A stretch of DNA of 64,000 bases from Peribacillus simplex (GTDB lineage Bacteria; Bacillota; Bacilli; Bacillales; DSM-1321): contig NZ_CP126106.1 of assembly GCF_030123325.1 (NCBI RefSeq), positions 5,215,001 to 5,279,000 of the forward strand, given 5' to 3'. Under the pieces are notes generated by a model. The model saw nothing but the letters and a program-made list of their open reading frames with translations. It did not search any database and was not told the origin of the DNA. Positions within the stretch are counted from its first letter, which is position 1. Each line of letters begins with the position of its first letter. Shown here piece after piece: positions 42,106 to 50,383 of the stretch. The translations under genes were made by a program, and so were the position numbers.

Positions 42106-42138
42106 AAAGAAGAAGACTCGCTGGGAGCCTCCTTCTTT
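42106..42138 (-). terminator. Weak hairpin after the YpzG-like gene
   Basis: AAAGAAGAAGACT and AGCCTCCTTCTTT pair with two mismatches; partial T-run on the minus strand. Confidence 0.4.
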
Positions 42139-42152
42139 GTCGGAAATATCCG

Positions 42153-42305
42153 TTACCACCTGTGAGCCTTTGCATTGCTTCTTAGTATAATGTTCGTTTG
42201 TGATTCTTGCGTATGACCATTAACTTGAGATTTTGAACGCTTAGGTCTTGTCCAATTATGGTGAAACTTTTGAGAATGTGGATCTAATTGATCTTTATAG
42301 CTCAT
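42153..42305 (-). CDS. YpzG-like small protein
   Basis: A 50-residue hydrophilic peptide, MSYKDQLDPHSQKFHHNWTR then PKRSKSQVNGHTQESQ and ending RSNAKAHRW, encoded from ATG 42305 with GAGGTGACACAG upstream. Length and the 'QLDPHSxKFxxNWTRPK...QVNGHTQ' pattern match the YpzG-like family found in spore-forming Bacillaceae. Function unknown. The frame is too short to stand out, but composition and ribosome site support it. Confidence 0.75.
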   Translation of the reverse strand: MSYKDQLDPHSQKFHHNWTRPKRSKSQVNGHTQESQTNIILRSNAKAHRW

Positions 42306-42407
42306 TCTGTGTCACCTCATCATTAGGATTTGGATATTCCGTTCAGTGATAGTAATCCCATCACTTGTTCTAGTATTTTATTTTTCCAAGGCATTTATAC
42401 ATACTCT

Positions 42408-43055
42408 TTAAAAAGCGAATTCAGCTGATTTGCCTTTTGCAAGGACTTTCCCTTCTTCATCCACCGCATCACTTGTCATGACGGATACGCCCTTTATGTT
42501 TCCATCATTTAGAATGAAACCGATGTTTCCGCTTTTTGAACCGTTTCCTTCTATTTCACCAGCAAGTTCTTCCAAGTAGATATCATCTTCCCATGTCAGA
42601 TGTTCTCCTCTATCCGTTTCAAGGAAGGCAACTGGGGAAAACATGATTTTTTTATCCGTATTATTTTTGATTTCCACGTTCATTTTTACGATATCGAAAT
42701 CTTCATCATGCGTATAGCCGTGGAAGAAATCAATCATGCTGTAATCCGGAGTGGCATGCATCACTTTCATTTCTTTGACTTTAACCTCGATAGGGCCAAC
42801 ATTCAATGTTTCATTCACTTTTTTATAGGCCTTCAAAGTTAATTCGCCCTTTGCATCGGAAACGTTCTGACCGATCTGGTTCAATTTTATATCATCAGGA
42901 AGCTGTGGATTCGGAACATAGACATCCTTTTTTACCAGTGGCCGGGCAACTTCCTCTGTTTTTTCTTTAGCGGTCGTTTCTTCTTTGTAAGCTGGTTGGG
43001 TATTAAGAGCACCAAATGCCGTTAATAACAGGGCACCAATCATCAGTCTTTTCAT
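42408..43055 (-). CDS. Secreted hypothetical protein (DUF4352/DUF5068-like) downstream of alkaline phosphatase
   Basis: 215 residues. The signal peptide (residues 1-22, MKRLMIGALLLTAFGALNTQ) is followed by a charged linker and a beta-rich domain from ~75 (LNVGPIEVKVKEMKVMH ... VEIKNNTDKKIMFSPV), the immunoprotective telokin-like layout. Function unknown. It starts 22 bp after the phosphatase stop, with GGGAGGGATTCG as ribosome site, so it is probably transcribed with it and phosphate-controlled. Confidence 0.65.
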   Translation of the reverse strand: MKRLMIGALLLTAFGALNTQPAYKEETTAKEKTEEVARPLVKKDVYVPNPQLPDDIKLNQIGQNVSDAKGELTLKAYKKVNETLNVGPIEVKVKEMKVMHATPDYSMIDFFHGYTHDEDFDIVKMNVEIKNNTDKKIMFSPVAFLETDRGEHLTWEDDIYLEELAGEIEGNGSKSGNIGFILNDGNIKGVSVMTSDAVDEEGKVLAKGKSAEFAF

Positions 43056-43077
43056 CGAATCCCTCCCTGAAGTGTTT

Positions 43078-44445
43078 TTACTTCTTTAATAGATCAAAGA
43101 TGATTTTGGCTTGATCCGTGTTATCGACCTGCCCTGCAAAACGTTCTTTATATGGTCCATATGCGTAGACCGGAACATCTTCACCTGTATGTCCCCCGGT
43201 AGTCCATGCAGTATTGGTCCGATTGTCGAATATGGCTTCGATGGCGTTATCGATGTTCGTCACATTTTTTGATTTGGCAGCTTCTGTTACCGTTTTGATT
43301 TCACCGTCAGTTAGTTTCACTTCATTTTGATCAATATATTGCTTTAATGTCTTTTCAACATCGGCCCCTTTTACGATGGCATCCGCCATGAAGTCAGGGG
43401 TGCGTTTGGCTGCCTTGATCGGTTCACCATACCAGTTATATATTCCTTTTGCCCCGATCGAGAATCCTCCTGTAGAGTGATCCGCAGTAGCCACAACTAA
43501 AGTATGTTTGTCTTTCATCGCAAATTCAATGGCCGCTTTATATGCTTTTTCAAAGTCTTCCATTTCACTCATTGCCCCTACGATATCATTATCATGTCCG
43601 GCCCAATCGACCTGGCTTCCCTCGACCATCAGGAAGAATCCATCTTTGTCTTTATTCAAGCGCTGGATCGCCGAACTTGTCATGTCTGACAAAGAAGGCG
43701 TTTCACTTGGGCGGTCAATCATTTTCGGGAGTCCTTCAGAAGCGAATAAACCAAGTACCTGTTCATTTTTGTCCTTAAGCATTTGATTTTTATCAGTCAC
43801 ATAACTGTAACCGTCTTTTTCGAAGGCTTTCGCCAAATTGACATCAGGCCGGACAAAATTTGACTTTCCACCGCCCAATAGGACGTCAATTTTATGTTTG
43901 CCCTTGACTAATTCATTATAATAATCGTCTGCGATTGAATTCATGTTTTTCCGATTTTCATCATGGGCGCCAAAAGATGCAGGTGTAGCATGAGTGATTT
44001 CTGAAGTGGCAACCAATCCTGTCGCTTTTCCTTTTTCCTTTGCTGCTTCCAATACGGTTTTGACTTCAGATTTATCGTTATCCACTGCAATAGCAGCGTT
44101 ATAAGTCTTCACTCCGGCAGACATTGCCGTTGCGGCAGAAGCTGAATCCGTTATATTTTGTGCAGAGTCTTCTGGGTAAGTCATCTGCTGGCCAACCAAG
44201 TATTTATCAAACTCTGTCCGTTCTGCCACCTTCGTACCAGGGTTATCTTTTAAATACCGGTAAGCGGAGGTATAGGAAACACCCATGCCGTCACCGATCA
44301 GGAATATCACGTTCTTGATTTCCGGGTCTTTTTTTGTCTTATCCTTTGCCGAAACACGATCCGCTGCGGACCATGATAGACCTCCAAATGCTAATGCTGA
44401 AGCCAGTGTGATGGGCAATACCTTTTTACTCCATGTGCGATTCAA
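43078..44445 (-). CDS. Alkaline phosphatase (PhoA/PhoB family), secreted
   Basis: 455 residues. The signal peptide ends near residue 33 (SAADRVSA). KNVIFLIGDGMG carries the first zinc Asp; the phospho-acceptor Ser lies in ITDSASAATAMSAG; TSEITHATPASFGAH binds magnesium; VATADHSTGGF and TTGGHTGEDVPVYAYGP give the remaining zinc ligands. It hydrolyses phosphomonoesters outside the cell. The upstream repeats with 11-bp phasing (44498-44547) resemble PhoP boxes, fitting induction by phosphate starvation. AAAGGGAGGCTATTC precedes the ATG. Confidence 0.93.
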   Translation of the reverse strand: MNRTWSKKVLPITLASALAFGGLSWSAADRVSAKDKTKKDPEIKNVIFLIGDGMGVSYTSAYRYLKDNPGTKVAERTEFDKYLVGQQMTYPEDSAQNITDSASAATAMSAGVKTYNAAIAVDNDKSEVKTVLEAAKEKGKATGLVATSEITHATPASFGAHDENRKNMNSIADDYYNELVKGKHKIDVLLGGGKSNFVRPDVNLAKAFEKDGYSYVTDKNQMLKDKNEQVLGLFASEGLPKMIDRPSETPSLSDMTSSAIQRLNKDKDGFFLMVEGSQVDWAGHDNDIVGAMSEMEDFEKAYKAAIEFAMKDKHTLVVATADHSTGGFSIGAKGIYNWYGEPIKAAKRTPDFMADAIVKGADVEKTLKQYIDQNEVKLTDGEIKTVTEAAKSKNVTNIDNAIEAIFDNRTNTAWTTGGHTGEDVPVYAYGPYKERFAGQVDNTDQAKIIFDLLKK

Positions 44446-44497
44446 ATGAATAGCCTCCCTTTAATTTTTTCTATTTAATTAAACTATAGGTGAAGAA

Positions 44498-44547
44498 GAT
44501 GAACCCAATGTCAAGGCTATGTAAAAATGCAGCAGGATAATTGTTAA
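44498..44547 (-). promoter_or_regulatory. PhoP box candidates upstream of alkaline phosphatase
   Basis: On the minus strand TTTACA-N5-TTGACA-N5-TTCATC (44525-44498) shows the 11-bp phased TTNACA repeats bound by PhoP; a further TTAACA (44547-44542) lies exactly two turns upstream. Confidence 0.75.
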
Positions 44548-44809
44548 GACAAGGTAAAGGGACATGACGCGGAATGGCATGCCACTTTTATGCGGGTTGT
44601 TGGTTGTTCAGGAAAATCACCAGTAGTGGGGCCATTTTACAGGGGTTGGATGAGTGAAAAGATTTAGTTAACACGAGCGAGGGTAAGTGATCTTTTTTTA
44701 TTCGATGTCTTCAAAACAGGGTGAATTGTGAGGAATTTGAAAGTGCTAAAAAATCAGTAGAGAAAAGAAAATAAAGCACCCTATCACTATCAGGATGCTT
44801 AAGAGTCAG

Positions 44810-44857
44810 ACTGTAGACAAATTCTCAGTTCGGGATGAGACCAGCCTACAGTTTTTC
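44810..44857 (+). terminator. Hairpin with T-run, orphan
   Basis: ACTGTAG pairs with CTACAGT around a 29-nt loop, followed by TTTT. Similar to the ACTGTAGAC... terminator at 52836. There is no gene immediately before it on the plus strand. Confidence 0.5.
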
Positions 44858-44899
44858 TTTTAAAAGATATTCAATTTGGTTGGAAAGGTTGTTCAAGAC

Positions 44900-45020
44900 T
44901 CCTGCTTAGAAATGCGGGTCCAAGGGGAATCCCACACGCAAAGGGCACCGAGGGCGGACCTCCCGCGGAAAGCGAGTGCCTGAATGGAAATCAATTTTGG
45001 TTAAAGAAATCCGCTCCCTT
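44900..45020 (-). repeat. Diverged palindromic repeat, copy R6, joined to a fragment of another copy
   Basis: On the minus strand CACTCGCTTTCCGCGGGAGG, a central CTCGGTG region, GGACCCGC and AAGCAGGAGTCTTG follow the order of R2/R3. Arm bases AGGTCC and GGACC differ from R2/R3 but still pair. Adjacent plus-strand GAAATCCGCTCCCTTTCCGCC is the end of an R1-type copy in reverse, so two copies are fused or truncated. 44446-44800 otherwise holds only the phosphatase promoter region. Confidence 0.7.
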
Positions 45021-45076
45021 TCCGCCCCCCTTTGTCGACAAACTGAAGCTTTCTACCCAAAGGGCTTTTTAAACGA

Positions 45077-46234
45077 TTACTTCTCTACAACTAAACATTC
45101 CAGAGCACGGGCCGCATTCACTCTCGCCAATTCGATTGAATCGGCAGACGACAGGGCGACTGCGACCCTTCTACCTGCCTTTGTAACAGGTTTTCCGAAA
45201 AGGCGCACTTGTGTATTAGGTAGAGCCAAAGCCTGTTCAACACCGACTATAGAATATTCCGATAACTCATCCTGCGCTTTTAATGGACGGCTGGCACCTG
45301 GACTGATCAGCGTGATTTCCGGGATGGGAAATCCTAGAACCGCCCGAATATGCAGGGCAAACTCCGACAGATTCTGAGTCACTAAAGTCACTAGCCCCGT
45401 ATCATGCGGACGAGGGGAAACTTCACTGAAATAGACTTTATCCCCTGAAAGGAAAAGCTCAACCCCGAATAATCCGTACCCCCCAAGTTCATCCGTAATG
45501 GCATGCGCAATTCTTTTCGCTTCCATTATTTGTTCTCCTGTCATATCATGCGGCTGCCAGGATTCAATATAATCCCCGCCCTGCTGAATGTGACCGATGG
45601 GGGCACAAAACATGGTACCATTTATGGCCCGGACAGTAAGCAACGTGATTTCCGAATCAAAACGGATAAACTCTTCAATGATCACCCGTCCATTTTGAAC
45701 CCGGCCGCCTTCCATCGCAATCCTCCAGCAATCCTCCAGGTCACCTTCCGTGCGGCACACACTTTGCCCTTTACCTGAGGAACTCATCAGCGGTTTTACC
45801 ACATTGGGAAATCCAACTTCCTTGGCAGCTTGGACAAATTCTTCATATGTATCTGCGAATTTGTAGGCTGCGGTCGGAATCTCCAGGGTTTCAGAAGCCA
45901 ATCTCCTGATTCCTTCACGATCCATAGTCAATTTAGCCGCTCTTGCCGTCGGAATGACATGAAAGCCTTCCTCTTCCAATTTGATTAATTCAGATGTAGC
46001 GATGGCTTCGATTTCCGGTACAATTAAATCGGGTTGTTCTTTTTCCACAATTCCCCTTAATTGTTCCGCATCCAGCATATCGATCACATAACTGCGATGA
46101 GCGACTTGCATGGCAGGTGCATGTTCATAGCGGTCTACAGCAACGGTCTCCACACCAAGTCGCTGTGCTTCAATTATGACCTCTTTCCCCAATTCACCCG
46201 AGCCCAATAATAAAATCTTTTTCGATTTATACAT
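45077..46234 (-). CDS. purT: Formate-dependent phosphoribosylglycinamide formyltransferase (PurT)
   Basis: 385 residues, ATP-grasp. KKILLLGSGELGKEVIIEAQRLG opens the preATP domain; KPLMSSSGKGQS (~147) is the ATP loop; VIIEEFIRFDSEITLLTVRA, GYGLFGVELFLSGDKVYFSEVSPRPHDTG carry the metal-binding Glu/Asp. It converts GAR to FGAR with formate and ATP in purine synthesis. Two PurBoxes in opposite orientation lie upstream, so PurR regulation is likely. AGGAGGAGAGACTGA precedes the ATG. Monocistronic. Confidence 0.95.
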   Translation of the reverse strand: MYKSKKILLLGSGELGKEVIIEAQRLGVETVAVDRYEHAPAMQVAHRSYVIDMLDAEQLRGIVEKEQPDLIVPEIEAIATSELIKLEEEGFHVIPTARAAKLTMDREGIRRLASETLEIPTAAYKFADTYEEFVQAAKEVGFPNVVKPLMSSSGKGQSVCRTEGDLEDCWRIAMEGGRVQNGRVIIEEFIRFDSEITLLTVRAINGTMFCAPIGHIQQGGDYIESWQPHDMTGEQIMEAKRIAHAITDELGGYGLFGVELFLSGDKVYFSEVSPRPHDTGLVTLVTQNLSEFALHIRAVLGFPIPEITLISPGASRPLKAQDELSEYSIVGVEQALALPNTQVRLFGKPVTKAGRRVAVALSSADSIELARVNAARALECLVVEK

Positions 46235-46268
46235 TCAGTCTCTCCTCCTCCATATCCTCAAAATCATT

Positions 46269-46313
46269 ATATACGAACTATAAACGAATAAACATAAATA
46301 TTTATTCGTATTT
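46269..46313 (-). promoter_or_regulatory. Two inverted PurBoxes upstream of purT
   Basis: ATATACGAACTAT (46269-46281) matches AWWWCCGAACWWT at 12 of 13 positions. On the other strand AAATACGAATAAA (46313-46301) matches less well. The inverted arrangement is that of B. subtilis PurR sites. Confidence 0.75.
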
Positions 46314-46376
46314 TCATTTAAATTGCATCAAAAACAATAAACAAAATTATTCATTTAAGTTTTTTTAAATACACAC

Positions 46377-46474
46377 TTGACAAGTAGGAATAATAAGTTT
46401 TATGCTGGATGAAAATATATAAGCTGACCAGTTCACTGGAGGCTCCCTATTCAGCATGAGTAGGGAGCCTTTTC
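46377..46474 (+). promoter_or_regulatory. Promoter and leader attenuator of the 108-aa gene
   Basis: TTGACA (46377-46382), 18 bp, TATGCT (46401-46406). The leader then forms CCAG-TTCA-CTGG (46428-46439) and, directly after, a strong terminator GGCTCCCTATTC/GAGTAGGGAGCC (46441-46469) plus TTTT, about 20 bp before the ribosome site. This arrangement implies regulated read-through. Confidence 0.7.
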
Positions 46475-46503
46475 GTTTTTATCAATAAGGGAGGAAAAAC
46501 ACT

Positions 46504-46830
46504 ATGCAAAAGGAATCAGTAAGGCCCATTTTCCCTATTTTGAATGAGAAGAAAAATGGCCGCCTTGAGGATATGAAGTACATCAATCTGCCTGACAGAT
46601 TATTTTTTGAATGGTGCCGGCAGCAATATGACCTGAATAGAGGGGTTTACAATGCAATCGATAATTGGTTCTATCAATATGGCATTGACCATATACTTTA
46701 CCGAAGGATCAACCTTTTAGCCTTTTTGGAATTTGCTGCACCCCCGGCACAAGAGGCCGGAAAGACAAAGTTCATTAAATTCGGCAGTGGCGGACTATCA
46801 AAAAAGTTGCAGGAGTTCATTGCAGATTAA
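46504..46830 (+). CDS. Hypothetical protein (108 aa) behind a leader terminator
   Basis: AAGGGAGGAAAAACACT precedes the ATG. The product is soluble: MQKESVRPIFPILNEKKNGR, an aromatic-rich middle (DRLFFEWCRQQYDLN, DNWFYQYGIDHILYRR) and a basic C-terminus. Family not recognised. The terminator-like hairpin between its promoter and ribosome site suggests expression depends on antitermination. A hairpin (46847-46889) lies downstream. Confidence 0.65.
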   Translation: MQKESVRPIFPILNEKKNGRLEDMKYINLPDRLFFEWCRQQYDLNRGVYNAIDNWFYQYGIDHILYRRINLLAFLEFAAPPAQEAGKTKFIKFGSGGLSKKLQEFIAD

Positions 46831-46846
46831 CCTGAATCTTATTGGG

Positions 46847-46889
46847 CCCTTATCAGTAATACGCCCATTATCCACCTACTGGTAAGGGA
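46847..46889 (+). terminator. Hairpin after the 108-aa gene
   Basis: CCCTTATCAGTA pairs with TACTGGTAAGGG (12 bp, one G-U) across a 19-nt loop. The following bases are not T-rich, so terminator function is uncertain. Confidence 0.4.
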
Positions 46890-46927
46890 CACTTATGCGA
46901 ATGTCGAAATTTGCATTACGATTATTT

Positions 46928-46956
46928 TTGAAAATGTAAGCGCTTTCTATTATAAT
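46928..46956 (+). promoter_or_regulatory. Promoter with a perfect cre box for a putative small RNA
   Basis: TTGAAA (46928-46933), 17 bp, TATAAT (46951-46956). The spacer contains ATGTAAGCGCTTTCT (46934-46948), which fits every defined position of the cre consensus WTGNAANCGNWNNCW. CcpA binding here would repress the promoter. Confidence 0.82.
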
Positions 46957-46962
46957 GAAATT

Positions 46963-47176
46963 AGGTTGGATGGCATGCGTGGCCGTCACAGTATCTGGCG
47001 TAGGTGGGGCCGATACTAAAGTTAAGGAAGTTAAACTTCTTACCGTAAAACGATTAGAATTCCTTTTGGTAAGGGCTGCAATATTACTGGGACATGGAGA
47101 ATGTCCGTTAATTTCAGGCTTAAAAGCGTGTCAATCATGCAATCGATAAGTAAAGCATGACTTTACTTATTTTTTG
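46963..47176 (+). ncRNA. Putative CcpA-controlled small RNA (~214 nt)
   Basis: Bounded by the promoter at 46928-46956 and a perfect terminator: ATAAGTAAAG (47146-47155), CATGA loop, CTTTACTTAT, then TTTTTT. The 5' part carries the two-hairpin motif (46969-47016), also present at 37472. Further on GGACAT-GGAGA-ATGTCC (47090-47106) forms a hairpin with a purine-rich loop. A 59-codon frame from ATG 46970 (MACVAVTVSG...) spans it but has a poor ribosome site within ten bases of the predicted 5' end. Size and cre control recall B. subtilis SR1, but I see no SR1P-like peptide. Confidence 0.65.
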
Positions 47177-47217
47177 CAGCAGCCCTCATCGTTTCAAGTC
47201 TAATAGTTTATAAGACT

Positions 47218-47255
47218 AAAAAGCTCTTCCCCATGGTAACGGAGTTGAGCTTTTT
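47218..47255 (-). terminator. Terminator of the LysM/M14 gene
   Basis: AAAAAGCTC pairs with GAGCTTTTT; partial inner pairing TCC/GGA. It lies 15 bp after the stop codon on the minus strand. Confidence 0.85.
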
Positions 47256-47269
47256 CATTTGGTCAAAAT

Positions 47270-48463
47270 TCACATATATAACCCTGCCAAGAAAATCCCA
47301 AGCGACTTCTGATAAATCTCATCGAACTGTGATATAGGGAGGGGATTCGTTCCTTTGCCCAGCTCCACGGTAAACCCCGGCCTGCGCCAATCCTGAATGA
47401 ACCAATCCTTATACCCTGCGTAACTATTGGCTGATTTGACAGGCTCATATCCACTGACCCTCGCAAACTCATTGACTATCGTTTCCGACTCGGGCGGTTC
47501 CAAACCTTCAAAGCCCCAATAAATGACCTCTCCTTGGGTATGGAACGCAAGGACTTTGCCAAAATCACGTTTTCTTGTCAACTCTGACATTGCAATGGCT
47601 TCTGGCTGTGTAAGCGGCCCTTCCCCGGGATAATTTGCCGGACCTGGCTCCGTTACATTATTGCGTTCTTTTTCCAGTTCCCATTTGGCGGGAAACTGAT
47701 CATTCAGATCCACTCCGTTAATATTTGCTTTCCAGCCAGAGAAGTCTTCGCTTCCATTATTCCATTCCACGAGCCGTCGTCTCAATGACTCATCTGCAGG
47801 CGGCCCTTTTAGAACCAACTCCACTCCGTCCGGATTCACCATTGGGACGATCGACAGCATCGTCTGTTGATAAAAGGGAAACAGAGATAGACCGCGGATG
47901 TCGGCCTGATTCGTGATTGCGAGTAAATAATCATTTAAAAAGGTCATGATCACAGGCGTCGTTATCCACTCATTCGCATGAAAGGAACCATTATAGTGAA
48001 CTCGTTTGTTGCCATTACCAATCAGCACTTCGGGGATATCCCTTTCAAGCACAGAATCACCGATCGGGGAGGTTTTAATAAATGGATAGATAGTTTTCAA
48101 ACGTCTTACATCGGTCATCATCGTCTCATAATCATATTCCCGGTTTCCTTGAATTAGCCTCCACGTAATCCTTAATGGCACAGAAATTGTCTGACCAACT
48201 TGCAGGGCGTTCGGGTTGAGATTGGGATTAACCAAAAATAGGGCATCCAATGAAAGATGACGTGACCTGGCAATTGCCCATAACGAATCACCTTGTTTAA
48301 TGTTATAACCGGTCGTCGTAAAGCCAGGAATTTTGATTTGTTGGCCAATCATAAGTGCAAGTGGATCGATTCCACTATTGGAATCAATGATAAGTTGGTA
48401 ATTCACCTTGAATAATTGGCTATAATACCACAAGGAATCATTTTGCCGCACAAAAACGTCCAT
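47270..48463 (-). CDS. LysM-M14 peptidase: gamma-D-glutamyl-meso-diaminopimelate endopeptidase-like
   Basis: 397 residues from ATG 48463 (AAGAGGAGGTGCAGT upstream). Two LysM repeats at the N-terminus (about 1-50 and 52-100: GYNIKQGDSLWAIARSRHLS...NALQVGQTISVP) are followed by an M14 carboxypeptidase domain: zinc site in NGSFHANEWITT, later FHTQGEV, and the general base Glu in GFTVELGKGTNP. This is the layout of endopeptidase I of Lysinibacillus sphaericus and B. subtilis YqgT, which cut the peptide stem of (spore) peptidoglycan. No signal peptide. Single gene. Confidence 0.9.
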   Translation of the reverse strand: MDVFVRQNDSLWYYSQLFKVNYQLIIDSNSGIDPLALMIGQQIKIPGFTTTGYNIKQGDSLWAIARSRHLSLDALFLVNPNLNPNALQVGQTISVPLRITWRLIQGNREYDYETMMTDVRRLKTIYPFIKTSPIGDSVLERDIPEVLIGNGNKRVHYNGSFHANEWITTPVIMTFLNDYLLAITNQADIRGLSLFPFYQQTMLSIVPMVNPDGVELVLKGPPADESLRRRLVEWNNGSEDFSGWKANINGVDLNDQFPAKWELEKERNNVTEPGPANYPGEGPLTQPEAIAMSELTRKRDFGKVLAFHTQGEVIYWGFEGLEPPESETIVNEFARVSGYEPVKSANSYAGYKDWFIQDWRRPGFTVELGKGTNPLPISQFDEIYQKSLGIFLAGLYM

Positions 48464-48797
48464 ACTGCACCTCCTCTTAACCAAATGTATGCTGATTCGA
48501 TTTAATAATTGCTTTGACATTCTGCTCCTGACTGAAATCTTCGAGCATCTTGCTTGTCATCAATTAAGAGCAGGCCAAGCTTTTAAGTGAGAGCAGGAAC
48601 TTTTGTAAAATATCTGGTTTCTGGTAAATTGGACTGCCTTTTACTAGTCATAAATTCCACCCTTTATCGATAATTTAAGTAACTGGCACCCAATTAATCT
48701 GACCGCATGACTTCCTTACAAACATTTATAACTATATATTCTTACCGATCTTGTCGGGTGTCATTTATATAACGGAGCCCTCCATAAAACAAACAAA
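48464..48797. other. Intergenic region, nothing recognised
   Basis: Contains the upstream region of the LysM/M14 gene and no credible coding frame or RNA structure before the katA terminator. Confidence 0.5.
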
Positions 48798-48827
48798 GCA
48801 GGCACCCATTCATGAATGGATGCCTGT
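48798..48827 (-). terminator. katA terminator
   Basis: A near-perfect palindrome, GCAGGCACCCATTCA / TGAATGGATGCCTGT (one G-U), followed on the minus strand by TTTGTTTGTTTT. Confidence 0.88.
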
Positions 48828-48857
48828 CTTCATTTAATAGATTGAGAGTCCCATATT

Positions 48858-50312
48858 TTACGCTTCTTGCGGTACTGGCAAACCTAAACCTTCGGCTATG
48901 CGCGTTCCGTATTCCGGATCGGCTTTGTAAAAATGACCGATTTGACGAATCTTGATTTCTTCCAATTCCACAGGTTTCATTGCGCCCACGATCGTGTCAA
49001 CAAGTCGAGTTTTCTCTTCGGCACTCAGTAGACGGTATAAGTCACCTGCTTGAGTGTAGTGATCATCACTATTATGACCAACTTGTGCAGCTTTCCCAGT
49101 CACCTCGAAAGGAGTGACTTTATTTTCCGTTGTTTCGGCAGGGCCGCCAAAACTATTCGGCTCATAATAAACAGATCCCTTGCCATTGTCATCAGCACGC
49201 ATGAAGCCATCACGTTGATAGTTGTTCGCCTCCACTTTCGGACGGTTCACCGGAAGCTGGTTATGATTTGAGCCCACACGGTAACGGTGTGCATCTCCAT
49301 ATGCGAATAGACGTCCTTGAAGCATCTTGTCTGGGGAAGCTTCAATTCCCGGTACGAATGTTCCTGGTGAGAACGTGGCTTGCTCTACTTCAGCAAAATA
49401 GTTTTCAGGATTTCTGTTCAATACCATACGGCCAAGCTCGATCAGCGGATAATCTTTTTGAGACCATACCTTCGTCACATCGAATGGATCGAAACGGTAT
49501 GTATCCGCATCTTCCAGAGGCATGATCTGAACATATAATTTCCATGCAGGGAAGTCCCCTTTTTCAATGGCATTGAAAAGATCTTCCGTATGGTAATCAG
49601 GGTTTTCACCTGCTAATTTTGCAGCTAGATCCACATCAAGGTTTTTGATGCCCTGTTCTGTTTTGAAGTGGTATTTCACCCAAACGCCATTTCCTTCGGC
49701 ATTCACCCATTTAAATGTGTGGCTTCCGAAACCATGTGTATGACGAAGTGTAGCAGGAATGCCCCGATCGGACATCAGGATCGTCACTTGGTGCAGAGAT
49801 TCTGGTGAATGTGACCAGAAATCCCAAACAGCCGTAGGGTTTTTCAAATGGGTTCTAGGATCTCTCTTTTGTGTATGGATGAAGTCAGGGAACTTAATCG
49901 CATCGCGAATAAAGAATACAGGAGTATTATTACCGACGATATCGTAGTTTCCTTCTTCCGTGTAGAATTTAACAGCAAATCCACGCGGGTCACGGACTGT
50001 ATCAGCAGAACCCAATTCACCTGCAACTGTGGAGAAACGGATAAAAAGATCTGTCTTCTTGCCCACACCATTGAAAAGTTTAGCTTTCGTGTACTGAGAA
50101 AGGTCGTTCGTTACTTCGAAAGTTCCGAAAGCACCGGCACCCTTCGCATGAACTACACGTTCAGGCACACGTTCACGGTTGAAATGGGCTAGTTTTTCCA
50201 ATAAGTGTACATCTTGAATGAGTACCGGGCCGCGTTCGCCAGCAGTAATCGAGTTTTGATTATCTCCTACTGGAGCTCCCCAGCTTGTAGTAAGGTTTTT
50301 CTTATTCGACAT
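48858..50312 (-). CDS. katA: Vegetative catalase (heme, clade 3)
   Basis: 484 residues, small-subunit catalase. RVVHAKGAGAFGTFEV contains the distal His, FSTVAGELGSADTVRDPRGFAVKFYTEEGNYDIVGNN (read in parts) carries the essential Asn, and RLFAYGDAHRYRVGSNHNQLP the proximal heme Tyr. It dismutates hydrogen peroxide in the cytoplasm. Upstream lie a PerR-like box and a Fur/PerR-like palindrome, so peroxide induction through PerR as in B. subtilis katA is probable. GAAAAGGTGGTTCAATT precedes the ATG. Confidence 0.96.
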   Translation of the reverse strand: MSNKKNLTTSWGAPVGDNQNSITAGERGPVLIQDVHLLEKLAHFNRERVPERVVHAKGAGAFGTFEVTNDLSQYTKAKLFNGVGKKTDLFIRFSTVAGELGSADTVRDPRGFAVKFYTEEGNYDIVGNNTPVFFIRDAIKFPDFIHTQKRDPRTHLKNPTAVWDFWSHSPESLHQVTILMSDRGIPATLRHTHGFGSHTFKWVNAEGNGVWVKYHFKTEQGIKNLDVDLAAKLAGENPDYHTEDLFNAIEKGDFPAWKLYVQIMPLEDADTYRFDPFDVTKVWSQKDYPLIELGRMVLNRNPENYFAEVEQATFSPGTFVPGIEASPDKMLQGRLFAYGDAHRYRVGSNHNQLPVNRPKVEANNYQRDGFMRADDNGKGSVYYEPNSFGGPAETTENKVTPFEVTGKAAQVGHNSDDHYTQAGDLYRLLSAEEKTRLVDTIVGAMKPVELEEIKIRQIGHFYKADPEYGTRIAEGLGLPVPQEA

Positions 50313-50349
50313 AATTGAACCACCTTTTCATTAATATTTATGTATATAA

Positions 50350-50364
50350 TGATAAAGCTTATCA
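50350..50364. promoter_or_regulatory. Fur/PerR-like 7-1-7 palindrome before katA
   Basis: TGATAAA-G-CTTATCA is perfectly symmetric and differs from the Fur-type TGATAAT-N-ATTATCA at one base in each half. It lies ~40 bp upstream of the katA start codon. Confidence 0.5.
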
Positions 50365-50383
50365 GAAAAAAATCAATACTTAT

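Noticed and set aside
46955..47149. 64-codon ORF over the putative small RNA
   Set aside because: Its ATG overlaps the -10 box, so it would not be in the transcript; differences from the 37.5-kb copy favour stem pairing rather than codon positions. A shorter frame from 46970 cannot be fully excluded.
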